Positions 17,040 to 24,340 of a stretch of DNA of 64,000 bases are shown here, piece by piece (position 1 is the stretch's first letter; the number at the start of each line of letters is the position of its first letter). The notes under the pieces are model-generated. The model ran no database searches, was not told the DNA's origin, and was given only the letters and a program-made list of their open reading frames with translations. Location of the stretch: positions 1 to 64,000 of the forward strand of contig NZ_JBHTJM010000006.1 of assembly GCF_042675745.1 (NCBI RefSeq). The letters are read 5' to 3'. Both the position numbers and the translations under genes were made by a program. Origin of the DNA: Pseudofulvibacter geojedonensis. GTDB taxonomy: Bacteria > Bacteroidota > Bacteroidia > Flavobacteriales > Flavobacteriaceae.

Positions 17040-18800
17040 ATGAAAAAAACAATTATACTCTCATTACTATTTATCGGATTTTTACTATTCGTTAATAGTA
17101 GTTTTTCTCAGACAATTACTGTAATGTCTGTAGATGAAAATAGTAATAGTGATTTCAAAATACCTGTAGTTGCAGAAAACATTAAATTTAACGAATTTAA
17201 TATCCGTTTTCATTCAAATGATTCTTTACTGACTTTTAAAAACGCTATTCTTAATAAAAAATTTTCTTCTGAAAAATTACTCTTCAAAAAAACAAATGGA
17301 GGTTATTTAATTAGTTTTAAATCCAAGAAGCAAATTATTATTAACAGTGAAGTAACAGAACTATTTAAATTGGTTGCTAAAGCCGAAAAAAGTTTCCTTA
17401 ATAAGAAAACAATTTCCTTTGATAGTATTGAATTTAAAAATATAAACGATCCAGTAGCAATAAACCCGATCGTAAAAAAATCTACAGCTTATAAAAAAGT
17501 GATTTTTAAAAATGATAATATCATTTTTGGTCTTTTAATGATAGGACTTGGATTCATATTCTATACCGAAGCCAAGAAGAAAGGTTTTTGGACAAAATTC
17601 TACAAAATAGTCCCTGGGCTATTCGTTGCATATATGGTTCCTGCAATATTCACAACTACAGGATTGATAGGCCCTGAATGGGATACTATTTCTAGATCAG
17701 GAGAATTAGAAGCTCATAAAACTAATATCTACTATATGTCTAGTCGTTATTTATTACCGGCAGCATTGGTATTAATGACATTAAGTATTGATTTAAAAGC
17801 TGTATTCAATCTAGGATGGAGAGCGTTAGTTATGTTCTTTACGGGTACTATTGGTATTGTTATAGGTGGACCAATTGCCATCTTACTTATTTCTATTTTC
17901 TCTCCTGAAACTGTAGGTGGAGCTGGTTTTGATGCTGTATGGAGAGGATTATCTACACTAGCTGGAAGTTGGATTGGTGGAGGTGCCAACCAAACAGCCA
18001 TGCTGGAAATTTATCAATACAACCAAAAACTATATGGAGGAATGGTATTTGTTGATATTGTGGTTGCTAATTTATGGATGGCTATTTTATTAATTGGTAT
18101 CGGAAAATCTAAAAAGATCAATAAATGGTTAAATGCAGATACTTCGTCTATTGAAGCTTTAAAAGAAAAAATGTCTAATTTTAGTGAAAGTGTAAAAAGA
18201 AATCCATCGGTTACCGATATGATGATTATGGCTGCGATAGCTTTTGGAACTGTTAGTTTTGCTCATTTAGGATCAGGTTACTTGAGTAGTTTCTTTAAAG
18301 ATGTGGTTGCAGGAATTTCTAATGACACTACAAGAAACATGTTTACCTTTTTAGGTTCTAGTTTTTTCTGGATGATATCAATAGCTACTTTAATAGCTAT
18401 TTTATTATCATTCACAAAAGCTAAAAACTATGAGGGTGCAGGAGCAAGTAAATTCGGAAGTGTTTTTATCTATATTCTTGTTGCTAGTATTGGTATGAAA
18501 ATGGATTTAACTATGATTCTTGATAATACTGGATTAATATTTATTGGATTAGTTTGGATGGCTATTCATGCCTTATTATTAATCTTAGTTGCCAAACTAA
18601 TTAAGGCTCCTTATTTTTTCTTAGCAGTAGGAAGCCAAGCAAACGTAGGAGGTGCGGCTTCTGCGCCTATAGTTGCTTCTGCATTTCACCCATCACTAGC
18701 AACAGTAGGTGTATTGTTAGCTGTATTTGGTTATGCCATAGGAACGTTAGCCGCTATTATTTGTACTATACTCATGCAAATGGCAGCACCAGTTGGGTAA
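17040..18800 (+). CDS. DUF819 family membrane protein with exported N-terminal domain
   Basis: A 586-residue protein in two parts. Residues 1-23 are a signal peptide and about 24-150 a beta-rich exported domain. Its pattern (a hydrophobic strand, FNIRFHSNDSLLTFKNAIL, then alternating strands, ending KTISFDSIEFKNI) resembles cohesin-like beta-sandwiches; this is my inference. From about 160 onward there are about ten or more transmembrane helices of the DUF819 (YjcL-like) type, with the glycine-rich GSWIGGGANQTA and AVGSQANVGGAASAP motifs. DUF819 proteins resemble transporters and have no settled function. The usual family length is about 400 residues, so the N-terminal domain is an addition. 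Confidence 0.8.
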   Translation: MKKTIILSLLFIGFLLFVNSSFSQTITVMSVDENSNSDFKIPVVAENIKFNEFNIRFHSNDSLLTFKNAILNKKFSSEKLLFKKTNGGYLISFKSKKQIIINSEVTELFKLVAKAEKSFLNKKTISFDSIEFKNINDPVAINPIVKKSTAYKKVIFKNDNIIFGLLMIGLGFIFYTEAKKKGFWTKFYKIVPGLFVAYMVPAIFTTTGLIGPEWDTISRSGELEAHKTNIYYMSSRYLLPAALVLMTLSIDLKAVFNLGWRALVMFFTGTIGIVIGGPIAILLISIFSPETVGGAGFDAVWRGLSTLAGSWIGGGANQTAMLEIYQYNQKLYGGMVFVDIVVANLWMAILLIGIGKSKKINKWLNADTSSIEALKEKMSNFSESVKRNPSVTDMMIMAAIAFGTVSFAHLGSGYLSSFFKDVVAGISNDTTRNMFTFLGSSFFWMISIATLIAILLSFTKAKNYEGAGASKFGSVFIYILVASIGMKMDLTMILDNTGLIFIGLVWMAIHALLLILVAKLIKAPYFFLAVGSQANVGGAASAPIVASAFHPSLATVGVLLAVFGYAIGTLAAIICTILMQMAAPVG

Positions 18801-18886
18801 AAAACTCTTAACAAGTTCTATTAATCTTTTACCTCTAAATAAAAAGTTTTTGCATATTTGCATGCATTCTAAAAAAACGAAAAATC

Positions 18887-19576
18887 ATGAATAAATTAGC
18901 TTTTATTTTTCTAGTAATAATTACATTATCTTCTTGTAAGAACGAAAATGAAATGCGAATAAACGCAACCATTACAGGCTTAAAAAAAGGAACTGTTTAT
19001 TTACAAAAAATATCAGATAGCACATTAATAAGCTTAGATTCTGTTATAGTTAACGGAAATGATTCATTTAGCTTGACTACAGAAGTAAAATCACCTGAGT
19101 TGTTTTACATATATGTTGATAAGGTTGATGGTACAGATTACAATGATCGTATACAGTTTTTTGGGGAAAAAGGAGAGATTACTTTTAACACGCATTTAGA
19201 TAAATTAAACGAAAAGGTAATTTTTACCGGTAGTAAAAGTCAAAAAGTATTTGAACAGTATAATAAGGCTATGAAAGCGGTTAACACGAAGTTAGCTCAA
19301 ACTCAGGTAGAATTATTACAAGCTCAAGCTAATGGTGATGAAGAATTAATGATTGAAGCCGATAAACAACAAATAAAACTTTTAAAATCTAAATATCTTA
19401 GAGCTATACAATTTGCTTTAAATAATAAAAGAAGCCCTGTAGCAGCTTATATAGGCGCTAGAGAGATTCCAGAAGCCAATCCTAAATTCTTAGATTCTAT
19501 TTATAACGGGCTGTCTAAAAAAGCTAAGACTACTATTTATGGTCAGGAATTAAAGCAATTACTTAAACAACAGTAA
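18887..19576 (+). CDS. DUF4369 domain lipoprotein
   Basis: A 229-residue lipoprotein with lipobox LSSC and Cys at residue 17. Residues 22-110 (MRINATITGLKKGTVYLQKISDSTLISLDSV) match the DUF4369 beta-rich domain that in Bacteroidota often precedes a thioredoxin-like domain. Here the thioredoxin domain is missing; instead there is a helical tail (about 120-229) with a coiled-coil stretch. It is a stand-alone gene with a terminator after it. Function is unknown. Confidence 0.8.
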   Translation: MNKLAFIFLVIITLSSCKNENEMRINATITGLKKGTVYLQKISDSTLISLDSVIVNGNDSFSLTTEVKSPELFYIYVDKVDGTDYNDRIQFFGEKGEITFNTHLDKLNEKVIFTGSKSQKVFEQYNKAMKAVNTKLAQTQVELLQAQANGDEELMIEADKQQIKLLKSKYLRAIQFALNNKRSPVAAYIGAREIPEANPKFLDSIYNGLSKKAKTTIYGQELKQLLKQQ

Positions 19577-19603
19577 GAAAGAAATAAACTTTTACAATTA
19601 ACT

Positions 19604-19642
19604 AAAAGGAGCTATTAGAAAATTCTAATAGCTCCTTTTTTT
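19604..19642 (+). terminator. Terminator of the DUF4369 gene
   Basis: A long stem of about 14 base pairs (AAAGGAGCTATTAG with its complement) has a short loop and is followed by seven T's. Confidence 0.85.
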
Positions 19643-19691
19643 AGCTTAAAGATTAATTTTTATATCATTTATCAGCTTAAAATTCTTTATA

Positions 19692-19729
19692 AAAACAAAA
19701 AACCGAATATCTAAAGATATTCGGTTTTT
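19692..19729 (-). terminator. Terminator of the first tRNA-Thr gene
   Basis: Stem AACCGAATATC/GATATTCGGTT with loop TTTA lies directly after the 3' end of the tRNA on the - strand and is followed by T's. Confidence 0.75.
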
Positions 19730-19730
19730 G

Positions 19731-19804
19731 AGCCGATGAAGGGACTCGAACCCCCGACCTGCTGATTACAAATCAGCTGCTCTAGCCAGCTGAGCTACAT
19801 CGGC
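19731..19804 (-). tRNA. tRNA-Thr (anticodon TGT), copy A
   Basis: A 74-base cloverleaf. The acceptor GCCGATG pairs with CATCGGC, anticodon stem GCTGA/TCAGC closes the loop TTTGTAA (anticodon TGT), and the T loop is TTCGAGT. CCA is not encoded. It is identical to the copy at 41126-41199. Confidence 0.96.
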
Positions 19805-19814
19805 ATTGCGGGTG

Positions 19815-19844
19815 CAAATATAGAATTGATTTTTACATTTGCAA
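19815..19844 (-). promoter_or_regulatory. Promoter of tRNA-Thr copy A
   Basis: On the - strand TTG at 19844-19842, a 19-base spacer and TATATTTG at 19822-19815 form an exact Bacteroidota promoter, 10 bases before the tRNA. Confidence 0.85.
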
Positions 19845-19863
19845 ACACTTTTTATGCTTTTTT

Positions 19864-20130
19864 TTATAAATTATTAATCTTATCAATTAAAGCTCTTCCT
19901 CTATCTTCTACAGATTTCTTAATTGCAGTAAAATGTGCTTTTCTATCTTCCACATTCTTAGCGTTTATGCTATCCATAGTCTCATCAAAAGCTACAATTG
20001 CTTCGTCAATTATTCCTTCAGATGCTGTTACATCTTTTTCAGGATTTGTTAACTGCCAAACATAAACTGCCTCAATAATATCTCCAAAAACAAAGTTTAC
20101 GTCTTTTTTTAAATTTTTAATACTTGCCAT
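19864..20130 (-). CDS. Small conserved hypothetical protein
   Basis: An 88-residue acidic, fully helical, soluble protein beginning MASIKNLKKDVNFVFGDII with no signal peptide or membrane segment. The pattern recalls short cytosolic flavobacterial proteins of unknown function. It has its own -7 element (TACTTTTG on the - strand at 20154-20161), giving a leader of about 24 bases, so it need not be part of the idi-queD-manA operon 49 bases upstream. Confidence 0.7.
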   Translation of the reverse strand: MASIKNLKKDVNFVFGDIIEAVYVWQLTNPEKDVTASEGIIDEAIVAFDETMDSINAKNVEDRKAHFTAIKKSVEDRGRALIDKINNL

Positions 20131-20153
20131 GATTTTTCTTTTTTTAGCTGCTG

Positions 20154-20161
20154 CAAAAGTA
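20154..20161 (-). promoter_or_regulatory. -7 element of the 88-residue protein gene
   Basis: TACTTTTG on the - strand matches TAnnTTTG, 23 bases before the ATG. No -33 TTG is seen. Confidence 0.45.
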
Positions 20162-20179
20162 AGGATAATGCTTTTAGCT

Positions 20180-21148
20180 TTAAATAAAAACTTCTAAAAG
20201 TTTTACATTAGATGTTTTTACATCAAATTCCTTTAATGCCGCTGGAATTAAAACTGTTTCTCCAAAAGATATTTTTTCTTCAAACTCATAACCAGATAGA
20301 ATAGCTTCTCCCTCTATACACATATAAATAACAAAAGAGTCTTTATCTTTATTATTAATTTCTATATTCGATGTGATATGGAAATAATTTGTTGAAAAAT
20401 AGTTACTAGACACCATTTGATTAGACTGGTTTTCTTCTGTTTCATAAACCATGCGTTCTCCTCTAAATCCAAAATTAATTGCTTCTAAAGCTTCTCGCTT
20501 GTGTAAACGCCTTAATTTTCCATTTGTATCTAATCTATCCCAATCATATACACGGTACGTTATATCTGATGTTTGCTGTATTTCTGCTAATAAAATACCA
20601 GCTCCTATAGCGTGAACTGTTCCCGTAGGAATATAAAAAGTATCTCCTTTTACTACAGGAACTTCGTTTAATATTTCTGTTAACGTCTCTTCTTTTAAAT
20701 GCTTTTTATAGTCAGACTTCTTAATACCATTTTTAAACCCTAAAATAAGCCTAGCAGCAGCGTCTGCTTGAATAATATGCCACATTTCCGTTTTCCCAAA
20801 TGAATTATGTCTCTTCTTAGCTAAAACATCATTAGGGTGTAATTGTACAGATAAATCTGATGACGCATCTATAAACTTAATTAATAGTGGAAAATTGTTT
20901 CTAAATATTTTATATACTGAATTACCTACCAGATCTTCTTTATGCCTTTTAAGTAAATTTTTTAATGTTTCTCCCTTAAATTCACCATTAATTACTTTAG
21001 AAATATCTTTTTTAACAGATGAAATCTCCCAACTCTCTCCAATATTTTCTGGAGTAGTTTTCTTTCCCAATACAGAAGATAGTTTAGAACCTCCCCATAT
21101 TTTTTCTTTTAATATTGGCTCAAATTTTAAAGGATACCATGTAATCAT
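20180..21148 (-). CDS. manA: Mannose-6-phosphate isomerase, class I (short type)
   Basis: Interconverts mannose-6-phosphate and fructose-6-phosphate, feeding GDP-mannose and glycan synthesis. The 322-residue cupin enzyme starts ITWYPLKFEPILKEKIWGG, as in short bacterial ManA. Zinc ligands are visible in SVQLHPND (Gln and His), KTEMWHII (Glu) and the GTVHAIGAG motif (His). It is the last gene of a three-gene operon (idi-queD-manA) with only three bases between queD and this gene. Confidence 0.92.
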   Translation of the reverse strand: MITWYPLKFEPILKEKIWGGSKLSSVLGKKTTPENIGESWEISSVKKDISKVINGEFKGETLKNLLKRHKEDLVGNSVYKIFRNNFPLLIKFIDASSDLSVQLHPNDVLAKKRHNSFGKTEMWHIIQADAAARLILGFKNGIKKSDYKKHLKEETLTEILNEVPVVKGDTFYIPTGTVHAIGAGILLAEIQQTSDITYRVYDWDRLDTNGKLRRLHKREALEAINFGFRGERMVYETEENQSNQMVSSNYFSTNYFHITSNIEINNKDKDSFVIYMCIEGEAILSGYEFEEKISFGETVLIPAALKEFDVKTSNVKLLEVFI

Positions 21149-21151
21149 AGG

Positions 21152-21562
21152 CTATGCAGGATAAGTAACGAAGTTTCTTGGCGTTTCATATAAAGTAATT
21201 TTCACATCTAAATTACTTTTAATTTCGGCTCTTAATATATTATATATAACTACCGATATGTTTTCGGCAGTTGGATTTAAATCTTTAAAGTAAGGTAAAT
21301 CTAGATTTAAGTTTTTATGGTCGAATATTGTTTCTATTTTATCGTGTATTAACTCTTTTAACCATTTTAAATCAACTACAAACCCTGTTTCTTGATCAAT
21401 TTCACCAGTTACACTAACTATTAATTCATAATTATGTCCATGATAATTAGGATTAGAACACTTATCAAAAATTAATTCATTCTTCTCATCAGACCAATCT
21501 TCTCTATAAAGTCTATGAGCTGCATTAAAATGTGCCTTTCTATGTACCGTTACCCTACTCAT
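21152..21562 (-). CDS. queD: 6-carboxy-5,6,7,8-tetrahydropterin synthase (QueD/PTPS family)
   Basis: Converts dihydroneopterin triphosphate to 6-carboxytetrahydropterin in queuosine synthesis. The 136-residue T-fold enzyme has zinc ligands His16 (FNAAHRL), His41 and His43 (YHGHNY) and the catalytic Cys35 (DKCSNPN). The C-terminal ENISVVIYNIL and TLYETP motifs are also typical. Its start codon overlaps the idi stop by one base (TAATG). queE, a later step of the same pathway, is elsewhere in this window at 56937-57566. Confidence 0.92.
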   Translation of the reverse strand: MSRVTVHRKAHFNAAHRLYREDWSDEKNELIFDKCSNPNYHGHNYELIVSVTGEIDQETGFVVDLKWLKELIHDKIETIFDHKNLNLDLPYFKDLNPTAENISVVIYNILRAEIKSNLDVKITLYETPRNFVTYPA

Positions 21563-22080
21563 TAGCTCTTTAAGTGAATATAAAATTTATCGAAAATTAT
21601 TTTAAACCATTCTGTATACAAATCTGGATTTTCTTTCACATCTTTATATACATCCTCTAAGGGCATCCATTTCCAATTAGCGACTTCGTCTTTATTAATT
21701 ACTGGTTCTCCTTCATAATTACCCAATAATACATGATCATATTCATGTTCTGTCAAACCGTTGTCAAAAGGTGCTTTATAAATAAATGAAATACTTTCAT
21801 CTAAATCTGTTACAAATCCCATTTCTTCTTGCAACCTTCTCTTTCCTGCTTCAATATTGGTTTCTCCATCTCTCTGATGACTACAACATGTATTAGTCCA
21901 TAATCCTGGTGAATGATATTTATGTAAAGCTCTTTGTTGTAGCATTAACTCATTTTTTTTATTGAATATAAAAACTGAGAAAGCTCTATGCAACATGGCT
22001 TTTTCATGGGCCTCCATTTTAGGCATTAATCCTATTTGCTCATCGTTTTCATTAACTAATATTACCAATTCTTCACTCAT
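21562..22080 (-). CDS. idi: Isopentenyl-diphosphate delta-isomerase, type 1
   Basis: Interconverts isopentenyl and dimethylallyl diphosphate. The 172-residue Nudix-fold enzyme has the catalytic Cys in TNTCCSHQ (65-66), the Nudix-like helix RRLQEEMGF and the catalytic Glu in EHEYDHVL. It is the first gene of the idi-queD-manA operon. A -7 box (TACTTTTG) ends five bases before its ATG, which predicts a nearly leaderless transcript. Confidence 0.95.
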   Translation of the reverse strand: MSEELVILVNENDEQIGLMPKMEAHEKAMLHRAFSVFIFNKKNELMLQQRALHKYHSPGLWTNTCCSHQRDGETNIEAGKRRLQEEMGFVTDLDESISFIYKAPFDNGLTEHEYDHVLLGNYEGEPVINKDEVANWKWMPLEDVYKDVKENPDLYTEWFKIIFDKFYIHLKS

Positions 22081-22085
22081 ATTTA

Positions 22086-22093
22086 CAAAAGTA
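22086..22093 (-). promoter_or_regulatory. -7 element abutting the idi start codon
   Basis: TACTTTTG on the - strand matches TAnnTTTG, with five bases between it and the idi ATG. It overlaps the T-run of the terminator that ends the upstream pseudogene. Confidence 0.55.
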
Positions 22094-22122
22094 AAAAAAC
22101 CTAAACAAATGTTCAGGTTTTT
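22093..22122 (-). terminator. Orphan terminator behind the OmpA remnant
   Basis: On the - strand stem AAAACCTGAAC/GTTTAGGTTTT with loop ATTT is followed by seven T's. It is about 22 bases past the stop codon of the pseudogene, and is therefore the surviving terminator of the lost operon. Confidence 0.7.
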
Positions 22123-22144
22123 CTGTAATTATAACAACATCAAT

Positions 22145-22363
22145 TTATTTACTAATAACTATAAACTCAGACCTTCTGTTTAAGTCATGTTCTGCTTCAG
22201 AACTCTTTACTCCATCAGCACAGTTGTTAACCAACTCTCCTTCGCATATTGTTTCGTTAAGCAAACCTGCGTTTACTGCACAGTTTTGCGCAGATAGAGA
22301 GTTAAACAAAAGAAAAGCCTATAAAAAGAATATAAGCTTGAAAATGCTAGTGATTTTTCTCAT
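22145..22363 (-). pseudogene. Deletion remnant: start of a gliding/adhesin-type gene fused to the end of an OmpA gene
   Basis: Read on the - strand from ATG 22363, 73 codons stay in frame to TAA at 22145, except for TAG at codon 15 inside the signal peptide. After MRKITSIFKLIFFL-stop the frame continues FLLFNSLSAQ, then NCAVNAGLLNETICEGE, which looks like the mature start of PKD-type gliding or adhesin proteins (family pattern QNC-x-VNAG-x-ETICE). Without a break it becomes NNCADGVKSSEAEHDLNRRSEF, the C-terminal end of flavobacterial OmpA-domain proteins. The two halves do not belong together, so an internal deletion probably removed everything between. The assignment is by pattern recall, not alignment. 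Confidence 0.65.
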
Positions 22364-22667
22364 AAAAAAGTAATTTTTTTTGAAAGTAAAATATTACAAA
22401 AATTAAAAGTAATAACTTTCTTTAAATAATTTACATGTTTTTTAAACTAATAACATTAAGTTAAAAAACACCTTATGTTTTCTTGAAGTAAAAATGAGAA
22501 TATAGAGTTGATAAGTTAACAATTATTAAGAACCTTACTCTTTTAATCGGTTAAAACAACTTAAATAATCGTTTAAGTGTACAAAATACAGTCTGCTTTG
22601 TTAGGTAGCTATAATTTAGCTACATTTACATTATAGTAATAATAGTATACAATTAAGCTATGTAAGT
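22364..22667. other. AT-rich intergenic region before the GTPase operon
   Basis: About 300 bases that separate the pseudogene from the divergent four-gene unit. I see no gene or RNA fold apart from the promoter-like sequence at 22598-22628. Part of it is probably the former promoter region of the deleted operon. Confidence 0.4.
22598..22628 (+). promoter_or_regulatory. Probable promoter of the small-GTPase operon
   Basis: TTG at 22598-22600, a 20-base spacer and TACATTTA at 22621-22628 match the Bacteroidota consensus TTG-N19-TAnnTTTG with one mismatch at the last base. The first ATG is 39 bases downstream. Confidence 0.5.
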
Positions 22668-23015
22668 ATGGGAAATAAAACTAAACTAACACCTCCAGTA
22701 GAAAATGATAACACTTCAAAAATAGAAGCGATAAAAAATCTGATTTTTGGAGAGAATATTGCAGAGTACAATTCTGAATTTGAAGAAATAAAAGCAGACA
22801 TCAACAAAAAGAAGGCAATACTTGAAGAATTAATTGAAACTACTAGAACAGAATTAAATCAGGCTATTGATAATTTGGGTACTGATTTAAATATTAGAAT
22901 TACAGAATTAGAAGATACTATTGAAAATAAAATAGAAAATCTTGATGAAAAGAAAGTAGATCGCAAGCAATTAGGTGATTTACTAATTAAGTTAGGGAAT
23001 AAAATTAGCGAATAA
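22668..23015 (+). CDS. Coiled-coil protein, first gene of the small-GTPase operon
   Basis: A 115-residue soluble acidic protein without signal peptide or membrane segment. From about residue 15 it is nearly all helix with heptad-like spacing (INKKKAILEELIETTRTELNQAIDNL, then ITELEDTIENKIENLDEKKV), so a dimeric or trimeric coiled coil is likely. The C-terminal DRKQLGDLLIKLGNKI may be a capping helix. It precedes the next gene by 37 bases, with no terminator. I recognise no named family. It may be a scaffold or coupling factor for the GTPase module, by context only. Confidence 0.65.
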   Translation: MGNKTKLTPPVENDNTSKIEAIKNLIFGENIAEYNSEFEEIKADINKKKAILEELIETTRTELNQAIDNLGTDLNIRITELEDTIENKIENLDEKKVDRKQLGDLLIKLGNKISE

Positions 23016-23052
23016 TTTACTTTACGTTTTACTATACACTCTCCTTTATTTT

Positions 23053-23865
23053 ATGTCTCAAGATCAGAAATTAAGAAAACTGAAAGAACTCCTCTTACAC
23101 GAGGATAGAGACACTATTGATGCACTAAAAGCAAAAATTAAAGAATTAGAGACCGTAATAGAAGAACAAAAAAAACTCGCTAAAAAAGTTGACCCTATAA
23201 TTGACAAAAAACTAGAGAAATACACTCATGATATACCTGAAAAATTAGGACCTACTATTACCCAATCTTTAAAAAACGAAATAGCCAATTCTAAAGATCA
23301 GGTTGTTGATGCCTTGTACCCTATTATAGGTAAAATGATTAAGAAGTATATTCAGCAAGAATTCAAAATCTTATCTGAAAAAATTAATAATCAATTACAG
23401 AAAAGTTTTTCGTTTAAAAATTGGACCCGTAAGTTTAAATCTAAAGTTTCTGGTGTAGATGAAGAAAGTTTAATTTTAAATGAATTAGGATCAACAGAGA
23501 TTCAAGAAATTTTTATCATAGAAAAAGATTCAGGTATTTTAAAGGCTAACTTCTCTAAAACCAATACTATAGATAAAGATGTTCTTTCAGGTATGTTAAC
23601 TGCTATAAAGAGTTTTGTTGAAGAAGCTTTTATGACTGGAAACGAAAACCTTGAAGCTATAGAATATGGACTTTATAATATTCATATTCAAAATTTCAAT
23701 TCATACTACATTGCAGTAGTTATACATGGTGTATTTAATAGTTCTTTTAAAGGTAAGCTTGAATATGAGCTATTAAACTTTGCAGAAAAAAACCTTGTAA
23801 AACAACAAAACCAAGAAACACTTTCAAAAAAACTAGCTGATACTTTCAAAAATGACATTATCTAA
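23053..23865 (+). CDS. Coiled-coil protein with longin/roadblock-like domain, putative GTPase partner
   Basis: A 270-residue soluble protein. Residues 20-45 form a coiled coil. Residues about 60-135 (DIPEKLGPTITQSL ... DALYPIIGKMIKKYI) form a conserved helical block, familiar to me from bacterial proteins that continue into an OmpA domain, which is absent here. Residues about 140-230 (IQEIFIIEKDSGILKANF, then DVLSGMLTAIKSFVEEAF, then beta-strands with YIAVVIHGV) follow the strand-helix-strand pattern of longin/roadblock (LC7) modules that regulate small GTPases. The last 14 bases overlap the start of the GTPase gene, so the two are translationally coupled. The fold call is inference. Confidence 0.65.
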   Translation: MSQDQKLRKLKELLLHEDRDTIDALKAKIKELETVIEEQKKLAKKVDPIIDKKLEKYTHDIPEKLGPTITQSLKNEIANSKDQVVDALYPIIGKMIKKYIQQEFKILSEKINNQLQKSFSFKNWTRKFKSKVSGVDEESLILNELGSTEIQEIFIIEKDSGILKANFSKTNTIDKDVLSGMLTAIKSFVEEAFMTGNENLEAIEYGLYNIHIQNFNSYYIAVVIHGVFNSSFKGKLEYELLNFAEKNLVKQQNQETLSKKLADTFKNDII

Positions 23866-24340
23866 AAAAATTGTTTTATTAGGACACTTTGGTGTTGGAA
23901 AAACTTCTATCATAAGAAAATTTGTTACTAATGAATTTTCAACAGATTACAAAGTAACTATTGGAGTTCATATCTTAAAAAAAGAAGTTGAACTACCTAA
24001 CCAAAACGTCTCTTTAATTATTTGGGACCTAGAAGGAACCGACAATATTGATCTTATAAACAAGTCTTATTTACTAGGAGCACACGGATTTATTTATGTA
24101 TATGATGTAACTAGACCTGTAACATTTTCTAACCTAAAAGAGAATGTTGAAAAATTGAAACAACAATTTACTAAAACAACAATTAAAACTGTTGGAAATA
24201 AAATAGACCTTCTAGAAAACAACATCAAATCCTTAGGAAATGATGAATTAATAGCTCTTACAGATGTTTTTAGTAGTGCAAAAACTGGAGATAATATAGA
24301 AGAACTTTTTAAAGAATTAACCCAAGATATTATATGCTAG
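23852..24340 (+). CDS. Rab/Ras-like small GTPase
   Basis: A 162-residue single-domain G protein of eukaryote-like Ras/Rab type. G1 GHFGVGKT (11-18), G2 Thr36 in KVTIGVH as in Rab proteins, G3 WDLEG (58-62), G4 NKID (116-119) and G5 SAK (142-144) are all present, so nucleotide binding should be intact. At the position of the catalytic Gln of Ras (DTAGQ) there is Thr63 (DLEGT), which suggests slow intrinsic hydrolysis and dependence on a partner. The gene overlaps the upstream partner gene by 14 bases and the downstream kinase gene by 7. It differs from MglA-type proteins; the best match would be among the prokaryotic Ras-superfamily groups of unknown function. Confidence 0.88.
   Translation: MTLSKKIVLLGHFGVGKTSIIRKFVTNEFSTDYKVTIGVHILKKEVELPNQNVSLIIWDLEGTDNIDLINKSYLLGAHGFIYVYDVTRPVTFSNLKENVEKLKQQFTKTTIKTVGNKIDLLENNIKSLGNDELIALTDVFSSAKTGDNIEELFKELTQDIIC

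Noticed and set aside
19826..20065. 79-codon + strand frame opposite the small 88-residue gene
   Set aside because: The - strand gene has a -7 element, normal composition and a soluble helical product, while the + strand frame is hydrophobic and begins next to a tRNA promoter.
22460..22620. Short repeats of TTAAGT/TTAAAA type before the GTPase operon, considered as operator or CRISPR-like repeats
   Set aside because: They are irregular and expected by chance in AT-rich sequence; no repeat-spacer periodicity.
24334..24340. Terminal Cys of the small GTPase (…DIIC) next to the idea of a CAAX-protease (8280-9512) for prenylation
   Set aside because: One Cys is not a CAAX or CC motif, bacteria of this group are not known to prenylate proteins, and the protease is a common housekeeping gene 15 kb away.
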